From: Basidiobolus meristosporus CBS 931.73 | Taxonomy: Eukaryota; Basidiobolomycota; Basidiobolomycetes; Basidiobolales; Basidiobolaceae | Reading direction: 5' to 3' | Length of the DNA: 25,978 nucleotides | Assembly: GCA_002104905.1 (NCBI GenBank) | Contig: MCFE01000922.1 | Location: forward strand, 1-25,978 | In this document: one piece after another, positions 18,608 through 25,978 of the stretch | Layout of the letters: the number at the start of each line of letters is the position of its first letter | Numbering within the stretch: the first letter of the stretch is position 1 | Program-made: the position numbers and the translations under genes | The notes under the pieces: model-generated | What the model was told of the DNA's origin: nothing | Database searches by the model: none | The model's input: the letters and a program-made list of their open reading frames with translations, nothing else

Positions 18608-19562
18608 TTTCAGTGGTTCGAGCTTCCCACTTCTGTACATTTAGTAATGTTGATTATGACGACCGTTCCCACCACCCACCACCCACCACCCGCAACCCAC
18701 AACGCACATTCCACACCCTTATGATGGGTGCTCTATTCACGTTCACCAGCTCTTTTAGTCGTGTAAAAACAAACAAATAAATCCACCAACCATGCACATA
18801 CGTAAACCATTCATCTACTCTGTGTGATTGGTGGCCTAGGTCCCCGGAGACTTAACGGATCATATGAGCGGTACAATTGATTAAGGATATATGGAGAAAG
18901 AGCACAGAGCTAACAGCAATTGGAGAGATTCCAATGGATTAGGTCTAAATTGATTTGTCATAGCTCAAGGAGCACGCTGCTCTGTACCCACATTAGGCCC
19001 ATACACAGTGGGATCTATTGGTTTGCATGAAGTTGGGGCAGCGTCGGATTGGTCACATTTAGGGAGATATATAAGCTTGATTTCCAATATAGAAATAAAT
19101 GGAGAACCGTGAAGTGGATGTAAGGGCCAAGGGGCAAGGGGCAAGGCTCCAAGAGTCGAAAGCACAGACATCACATACATTAGCTGTGGGTTCCCATTTT
19201 CGGCTCTACACCTTCCCCACTGCAATAAAGAAGAATACGGCTCAATTGATGAATACCGATCATGCCTCAGACCATCCCTCCTGCACTTCATAGAGTTGCT
19301 CTCATCTAACCACTTTTGGTCCCAAAGTTATCGCATCGGCTTGCGTAAATTGGCCAAATGAATAGATCAGTGTCTGCGCATGAGCACGTTCGTTACGTTA
19401 ATTACCCAATGCTTCCCTCACCCCACCGGTGATGATGGTGATTCACAACGTGGGAATCTTGAATGATTTATTCCGTTCCAGTACAAATCAAGCTCACCGA
19501 GATGGTTCTGAAATCACGACCAGTTCTATCCGGAATAAGAGCCGGTCTCTAAGTCGGTTTGG
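18608..19562. other. Region between two convergent genes
   Basis: Holds the 3' flanks of the fork head and Tad1 genes, which converge here. A short 7-bp repeat, CCCACCA about three times (18668-18691), lies in the fork head 3' flank and could form G-rich structures on the other strand. AATAAA (18776-18781) may serve fork head polyadenylation. The frame at 18965-19291 has no recognisable content. Confidence 0.45.
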
Positions 19563-21493
19563 CTAGAACACTCTGGGTTGTTCGTTCTCAAACATCTCCA
19601 ACTCCAGCGGCGACCGCACCCAGTCTTGGAATCGTTGTCGCAACAGTTCGTCTTTAGCTTGGCTGTACCTCGCGCTGGACTGCTTCAGCTGCAGGTAAGT
19701 GAGCTTCGCGAGATCAACCGACCTGACCATGTTGTTTGTTAGTTGGGATCTTCCTGATTCAACGTTAATTCCGAAGTACCGAAGACTGTCAGGTGTAAGA
19801 GATGGCGGATACTGAGATACAATATCGACGAAATGCCCAAATAGGGAGGCCTTGGACAAGGCGGACCTGTAGCGATTCTACGTTAATGCCACCGGACACT
19901 GGTCTTAGCGCTTGCTTACTAACCGCGTTTTGATGGGGTACTTGCCATCTTTCCCCGGTCTGGCTCCCTGCTTTCTTCCATTGACGATGGCCTCAGATTT
20001 CGGCTGGTTCAGTACCCAGTTGATGGCTGTTGAGTGGCGTTAGGGTGGCTAGGTGAGGGTGAAGCCGCATTCATCGTACCAGATGGGGATGGCACTAGCG
20101 TGCTCTCGGGGTTGGTCAGCTTCAGGCTTCCCTTGGACCATCGAAACGGTTCTTTTGTATGGAATACGCCGATCTTTTGCGGGTGGAAGGATGGCGGCAA
20201 ATCTGGGTTCTGTGAGTGCGTTGGGCTATCGATGGTTGCAGACAAACATTGAAGTACCGGTGATTCCCTCTACACGAGTGCAGAGTGCTCTGATTACCGA
20301 TTCCTCGTCAAAAAGGTCACCGATGGTGATGGATGCGAGATAAATCGGGGGCATTAGCAAGGATAACATTGCGGATTGGAGCCCTAGCACATTCCATCGA
20401 GCGATCTTATCACTGAGCGTTATCAGCATCTCTCCATGCAAGCAATGGCTGTAGAACTAACCTGCAGGACATCGAGAGGGTCGGCTCGGCATCTCCTCTG
20501 CCTTGTTTTCGAATGAGTTTCCGACATGTATCATAGCTGAGGTCTGAGCCTTACCTGGTTTCGTTCGCAGCACATTGACGCGATCGTAGTCTACCCTGCC
20601 ACGCTTGAGATTGTTCCCAGATGGTGGGGCGGTCTCGCTCACTTCCTCTACATTCTTATCAACCACTTCCGAGCTTTTGGCAACCTTCTGTGCCTCGTCG
20701 AAAGTTTTTCTCTTCTTGAAACTCTCGTACGACTCTGCCGATTGCTCGTTAGCCAGGGGCGTAGTGGAGGCATCTCCGCCTGGATTGATCGGAGATTAGT
20801 GGGAACCAAGCCAAACCAGAGACCATAGAACCTACATGGGCAATGGCTCACATACATATGGAATGTGATGTCCGGGGAAACAAGCTCGAACGGCGTTCCT
20901 GACTTCTGGTCCGTATCACCTATCTTCAATATGTCCGATTTTCCTCCTTTCGCCACAATCAACGTCTGGTCCAACAGGTATCTAGGTGAGGCGAGATCAG
21001 GGGGCAGTTCATGTAGCTTGCTAACGGGCTATCTATGGAAACCTGATGAATCCTCTGCGAGCAATGATCTCGGCATGGCTGTCATGTAAAGCATCTCCGT
21101 TGGTTGGCAATTTACTTGAACTCAAACATTTCAGCCCCGTTCTTAGCAAACAGGTCAGCCTCGGAAGAAACACCAGTCGAAATGAGCGTGAAGTTACCCT
21201 ATGGAAAGACATTGCAGTTCGTAACCAGGACCATCTAGACAAAGGGTTAACTTTAGTCGATAGGGCAGTGAACAAGAAAGAAGAGCGAGATCGACGCGAG
21301 AACCCTCGACACTGTTCCAGAAAACGGACTCACCTTTAGGTTTAGCCATGAGTATCCCCGCCAAAACGGTCCACTCGACTTTGTTCCCGCGCACGATCGG
21401 TTTCCCTTGTTTTGGTAAGGCGTCGAAGGCCTCCTGGCATTTCCGTGCTAGCTGGTCCGGAAAGTCCGCTTCCTCACACCGAAAAGTGGACAT
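19563..21493 (-). CDS. TAD1: tRNA-specific adenosine deaminase (Tad1/ADAT1 family)
   Basis: Ten exons on the minus strand keep one frame and give 463 aa: 21334-21493, 21198-21234, 21043-21141, 20836-20981, 20555-20779, 20462-20501, 20258-20412, 20080-20202, 19924-20026 and 19563-19866. All introns are GT..AG, 49-99 bp. The family converts A37 to inosine in eukaryotic tRNA-Ala. The A_deamin signature is complete: GDALHDSHAEIIARRGF with His88 and the proton-shuttling Glu90, CPCGDAS with zinc ligand Cys148, and TLSMSCSDKIARWNVLG with Cys235. RTKPGRGD, the phosphate-contacting block, precedes the last. Downstream come PPIYLASITIGD, SAINWVL and the GRKQGARPGK region and C-terminal helices. No double-stranded-RNA-binding domain is present, which separates it from ADARs. 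The splice sites were chosen by eye. Residues 153-215 form a charged, variable insert. Confidence 0.93.
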
Positions 21494-22436
21494 GGTCGAT
21501 GGATTCGGGCTTTGGAAGGGATTTCGAAATCGCTCGAATTAATCATGTCAAGCTGCCGAAAATGATCAATACGGTGTTGGATTGGTAGATTCGTCCTCCA
21601 AATGATTGACTCCGCAGTGCAAGCCGAGTGTATTGCTGATAAAAATTGCTGTTCAGTCAATCTAGTGGCATGATGTTGATTCGTAGTAATACTTGCCTAG
21701 TTTTGCAGCTCTCTGACAAGAAAGCCATCAAGTGTGGTATAATGTTGGGCGTATATAACTGCTGCTGCCAGTTTGGTGTGGTGATTCACTAGTAACATTT
21801 GATGGTGTATGCCAACAAGATTGGAAACAATGCTGCAGATATTCCTGAAGACAATTTGCCACAATATTGTATTTGTTGTGAGGGTTTTGGGGCCATTTGG
21901 ACAACTTGAAAGATATATCAGGGCGCCTGACATTTAGTCAATCCAATCAAGTTGATGTAAATACTTGGGTGTAAACAAAATCTACAACGGCACGTAAGCC
22001 AAAATATTGCAAAAAAATATCAACACAATCCCAGAGTATGCAAAACCTTGATGTGGTAGTTGAAAGGGAACACTGCAGCACATAAGCCAAAGTAGGCATG
22101 ATTGAACTTGTCAAGCCCAGCAGAATTCATATTAATGGATGAAGGTTTGAGAGTTGGGAAGTGACTCAGTAACGATTTGTGGTTGGTTTATTGAGTCAGT
22201 ACTTTTTATAGAGCCATACATCCATGGCCTTCCACAACACACTCTGGTGATTTTTGCAAAGTGTGGTGGGAACTGAACAGTTTCAAAAATACGGCGGTCA
22301 GAAAGGTCCCTGACTAACTCCAAACCCAAATCGTTTTTAATAATACTTCTGATTAGGTCCTCGATTGATTACGAGAAAAGTATATTGTGGATGGCCATGG
22401 AGAGGTGGGTGCAAGATTGCTGTCAACTTTGTATTT
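21494..22436. other. Intergenic region with a faint LTR relic
   Basis: Upstream flank of Tad1. At about 21870-21990 the sequence GTTTTGGGGCCATTTGGACA, then AACTTGAAAGATATATCAGG and finally AATACTTGGGTGTAAACAAA..ATCTACAAC follow the minus-oriented copia LTR in order, with a gap. It is a very old or divergent relic. No coding region was recognised; the frame at 21697-21933 overlaps the relic. Confidence 0.5.
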
Positions 22437-22668
22437 ACACTTGGATATACATTTTCTTGGTCATTTAGATTCGTAGCTTATGAACTTTACTCTTTGTCGG
22501 GACCTACTTGGTATATTTTCAACCAAGAGTCCGGGACATGAAAATCCTCAAAGTCGTCCAAAAGCCTCCAAACTTTGCGCCCATGTGCTTGGGAGCTTCC
22601 TTGTAAAAGTAAAAATACCACTTGAACATCCGATAAATCATCAAGCGAAACTCACGTGATCTACCACT
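22437..22668 (+). repeat. Divergent LTR relic that keeps CpG sites
   Basis: Matches the sense LTR in order: GGACATGAAAATCCTCAAAG, TCGTCCAAAAGCCTCCAAAC, TTTGCGCCCATGTGCTTGGG, GTAAAAGTAAAAATACCACT, ATAAATCATCAAGCGAAAC and GTGATCTACC. The first third is poorly matched and both ends are blurred. Unlike the LTRs in the left half, it contains about nine CpG dinucleotides, many where the others show TG or CA. Confidence 0.7.
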
Positions 22669-23248
22669 AAAAGAAGGTGGCAATCTTTTCAATGTTTTAA
22701 CAATTTGGAGCAGTTGACAAGATCTTCCCCAAATGGTTAAAAAGGCATGGGCAATGATGAAAAGTTACTACATGAATACTTGGGTACTAAACCAATTGTT
22801 TGGAACAATACCCGTGTCTGAAAAATGTGTGTCCCACACCACTGCTGTTCCCCAAGTACCATTATGAAAATAGGTATCGATGGGAAGAGTGAGAACCAGA
22901 GCTAACAAACCATTCTGCTTAAAATTTATTGTGACCAGCAAAGAAATAGGGGTTGACCGGGATGATCAGGGTAGGGAAAAGAGAAACTGTTGAGAAAGAA
23001 ATGGTGACCTGTGTCAAGGTGGGTTCGAGAAATCTAGGGAATTTTATCTTTTTCACTGGTAGATTCAGTGAGCAATAGAGAAGGAAAACATACATTAAAG
23101 TGTACATTTCTACACAAACAATCGATGAGTACAATGAAGAATCCTGTTGTCGAAGGGCATGATGGAATGCTGCTTACTGAAGTTCTCGGGATTGACTTCG
23201 ACATGTGTGAATGAATATTCGGTGGAAGGACGCTCTAAAGTAGGTATA
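22669..23248. other. Intergenic, 3' flank of the BAG6-like gene
   Basis: No gene or repeat recognised. Part of it must be the 3' untranslated region of the minus-strand gene ending at 23249. The short frames at 22919-23343 are chance or overlap that gene's last exon. Confidence 0.45.
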
Positions 23249-25978
23249 TTAAGAATCGGAGAGTTTGCGTCTTTTGGCGCTGTTCGAAGACTCCCCAGGG
23301 TTGGATTCCTCGTCACGAGAGGACGTTGCCTCCGAATTCTCATTCACTAACAACATCCGCTCCAATTCGGCCAAAAACCGGGTGGCCGACGAAGAAAGTA
23401 GATTACAAAGTGATTGCAAATGATGCTTGACGACCTAGAGGGATAATGGTTGGAGTTGGTCAGTGAACGCCGATGGACTCCCTCTTGACAGGACTAACTA
23501 CTTACCATGTGCACGATTTCTCGGGTGCGATCTGCCCCGTAGGCTGTGAACAAATCGTTTCGAACTTCTTGCACCACTTCTCTAATCCAAGTGGGGATAA
23601 AGTCGGCCGCTGCGAACGAGCTGGTTTCGTTCGCTCGACGCTTGGGACGCGCGTCCAACAAGAAGCGAAGTAAACGCTCGCATTGCTTAGTCAAGTACCG
23701 CACCAAACGGTCTTGCAGACTCGCTATGATAGTATCGTTGTTGGGGAGTGCCTCGTTGAGATGAAGCAGTTCGACGAAATATTCGCCCAAGGATTGTGAA
23801 AGGTTCACAATGTCCTCTTCTCTACGCTCCGTCGATATGTTTGCTTGGAAATACCCGGAAAGACGGGAGTGAAGCTGCTGCAAGCTGGTCGGATTGCCTC
23901 GAATGATCTCACGAGCCTCCGAGACGTGAATCGAATGGAGGAGTTGGTAGACAAAGTCCTGGGCTCTGTTAGTGCTGCTGGGCTCCAAGTTAAAGACATC
24001 CGCAACCGAGGTATTGCTTCGACCTTGGGATTCTTCCAGAAGGGTGAGATGGTTGGAAAGCATGCTGCCAAAGAGACCAAGATCGTATGAGTTCGAAGAA
24101 GCAACTCCAGGTGCATTCGAGTCGGTCTGTGGTGTAGAGCCGGTATCATTGTTGGAGGCGGCGGGATTAGAGTTTGTGGCGTTCTCAGAGTTAGACGAGC
24201 TTCTGGTTTGCCCGATTCTGGTGGCGGGAATGATGCTAACGATGGGAATGGTCGTGCTAGCGATGAATGCGCTTGAGCCGCCAGTGGATCTGGAGGGGTA
24301 GATTGTCGTGAATGGGGAGCCCAATGAGCCAGCTGGGGACCCACCAAATATCGACGATAGTAATGAGGATAATGCGTTGGGTGTTGAAGGAGTCGACTCT
24401 TCCGCGGCGTTGGATGGTTGTTGGGATGGCTGCGTCTCGGCGGTGGTATTAGAGGCTGGGTCTTGGTTTCTCTCCCGCGATGGCTGATTGCTGGTCGGTG
24501 TCATTGGCAACGAAATTGGGATGGTAGCCCCTGAGCTAGTTTCAAATTGAACAGATATATCAGGGTATATGGAGAATGTCATGTTGGGAGATGAGAAGAG
24601 CGAGCCCCGAGAACGGGGTTGGGGATTAGGCGTGCTAGATGATTGGGCCTGGTTGGGACTGGCAGCTGCCTCTGAGCCATCTTGGGATGGTTGTGGCGCG
24701 GCGGTACTGGAGCTATCGGGAGCACTATCGACTGGTGTGGGATTGAATCTGGTGCGGTGCAACAGAGTGGCCATCGTACTTTCAAGTTGAGTTAATCTGT
24801 ACATCCCGCGTGCCAGCCCGGCCGCTTCATTCTGGGCTCTGATGCGTTCCTCGGAGTCAGCCTCCAAAGTCTCATCGATAAACGTACGGGCCAAAGGCCT
24901 CAGTACGCCGGTAAGATGCTCCAGTGCGTTGGACAGCTCCAGCATAAGTCTACCGGTTTGCACTGTGTCATTCCCTTGGATCTCTAATGGAAAAATCAAT
25001 AAGCCGTAACTTGAAGATGGCATTTCTGTATATACCAACCATGTTCTGGGGTGATGTTCCAGAGATCTTGAAGGCGTCTTAGATGGGTAGAAGCACGGCT
25101 GAGCAGAGCGCTGTTGTCGGCCTTGAACAAGATTATTAGTAAGCCAGTGATTGCCAAAACGTGGTGCGTGTACTACCGTCTGTCGTTGAGATTGGGGTGT
25201 CGATCTGGATTCACCGTTTGCCCGCACGCTGCTACCCCGAGGGGTGCTCTAGTTAATCAAGAAAATCAAGGGTTAATGCCTGTCTGGATGATAGATACCG
25301 ATCAGAGATTAAATGCATACACTACGAACGGAGGAAGGTGTGGAAGCAGTCGCCTGAGCATTGGCTTGGGGAGTTCTTGGCGAATCTCCAAAAAGAGAAC
25401 CGAGAAACTGCGGAAATAGTTGGCACAGGTTGAGAATCTAGCAGCATATACAGATTGCATCTTGCTCGCATTACTTACACTGTTGATAGGTGAATTATCA
25501 AGTTCGAGGGAGATGAATCTTGTGGTGGATGCAATACTCCTAGGTCTAGTAGCACTAGTTTGAGGTGTTTGAGGTTCATCTAATAAGAAACAAGTAAGGT
25601 TCAGTATAAGGTTGGGAAAGGTAAGTCCAAAACAAAGCAATGACCATTGTTGCCTAGAGCCTCCAGTGGTCTAATTACAAGGTGTATCACATTTCCGGTT
25701 TGTAATCCTATCAGAGGCAAATCCTTTCCGATTAGCAACTCGACACCTTGCTGTATCGAGGAGTTCTGTTTACTGACCACATTCGTGCAAAGTTTTTTCA
25801 TCTTTCATCACTCTGCCTTGAAATATAAGTCTTTGTCTGTCGCGAGTTACCCTGCTACATCTTCCAACTGCTCTTTGAGTTTCAGCACCGTTTCTGAGTG
25901 GGCAATCACAACTGGATAAGAATCGGAATCGATGGTGCGAACGGTGATTTTGAGTGGACCATCGTAGGTGGCGGCCTT
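23249..25978 (-). CDS. BAG6-like protein with N-terminal ubiquitin-like domain (5' end outside the window)
   Basis: Eight exons are visible: 25778-25978 (partial), 25645-25707, 25479-25579, 25321-25407, 25177-25248, 25040-25121, 23506-24983 and 23249-23434; introns 55-72 bp, GT..AG. About 756 residues are seen. The first exons encode a ubiquitin-like fold: LKITVRTIDSD, SETVLKLKEQLEDVAG, DRQRLIFQGRVMKDEKTLHE, then LQTGNVIHLVIRP. A Pro/Thr/Ser linker follows, then LELSNALEHLTGVLRPLART, a long low-complexity Ser/Pro/Asn/Gln region, and a helical C-terminal part (LLSNHLTLLEESQG, LGEYFVELLHLNEALPN, RLLRFLLDARPKRR). The end carries a basic nuclear-localisation-like AKRRKLSDS. The layout resembles BAG6/Scythe, a chaperone for tail-anchored and misfolded proteins; a different Ubl adaptor is possible. 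The first exon needs one extra base near 25850-25852 to stay in frame. Two introns fall inside an otherwise open frame and were inferred from restored homology and phase. Confidence 0.78.

Noticed and set aside
24569-24790. Several plus- and minus-strand frames inside 23494-25227
   Set aside because: They are shadows of the Ser/Pro-rich exon of the BAG6-like gene, whose biased codons keep other frames open.
1-25978. CRISPR arrays, bacterial operons or phage genes
   Set aside because: No regularly spaced repeats with unique spacers, and introns, U1 snRNA and LTR elements show eukaryotic DNA.

Overview
The window looks like a transposon-rich fungal genome. Genes in the right half carry short introns (about 49-99 bp) with GT..AG ends. 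The primer site of the retrotransposon matches a fungal-type initiator tRNA. The protein families present (Tad1, a fork head factor, a ubiquitin-like/BAG6-like protein, a Cys-rich secreted protein) fit a fungus. I cannot place the species; the BAG6-like protein and the secreted families would suit an early-diverging lineage, which is inference.

Left part (1-9,000) and 13,080-15,150: Ty1/copia retrotransposon debris. A copy with both ends intact lies on the minus strand at 2305-6637. It has ~349-bp LTRs, a perfect 5-bp target duplication (AACTG), a primer site for a half-tRNA-iMet, and a polypurine tract. Inside it is wrecked: Gag is frameshifted, the reverse transcriptase has been deleted between integrase and RNase H, and an unrelated 1171-bp element with a 14-bp target duplication sits in the integrase. 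Around it are several solo LTRs, nested LTRs and old LTR relics of the same family, in both orientations, and a plus-strand RT relic at about 1000-1680.

Middle (9,650-12,010): two intronless minus-strand genes for secreted proteins lie between the repeat blocks. One is a DUF3472-like protein. The other has two copies of a six-cysteine module with identical spacing, perhaps chitin-binding. Both have N-terminal signal peptides; AT-rich TATA-like motifs lie upstream.

Right part (15,760-25,978): ordinary host genes. These are a U1 snRNA gene (15794-15958, plus strand) with a TATA motif about 30 bp upstream; a fork head transcription factor (17624-18607, plus, one intron); a tRNA-specific adenosine deaminase of the Tad1/ADAT1 family (19563-21493, minus, ten exons, 463 aa); and the larger part of a BAG6-like ubiquitin-domain protein (23249-25978, minus, eight visible exons, running off the window). 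The last has an apparent one-base frameshift inside its ubiquitin-like domain. Two more diverged LTR relics lie between the last two genes. The U1 gene and the intron-containing genes belong to one theme only in the sense that U1 recognises 5' splice sites like those seen here; there is no operon-like organisation.
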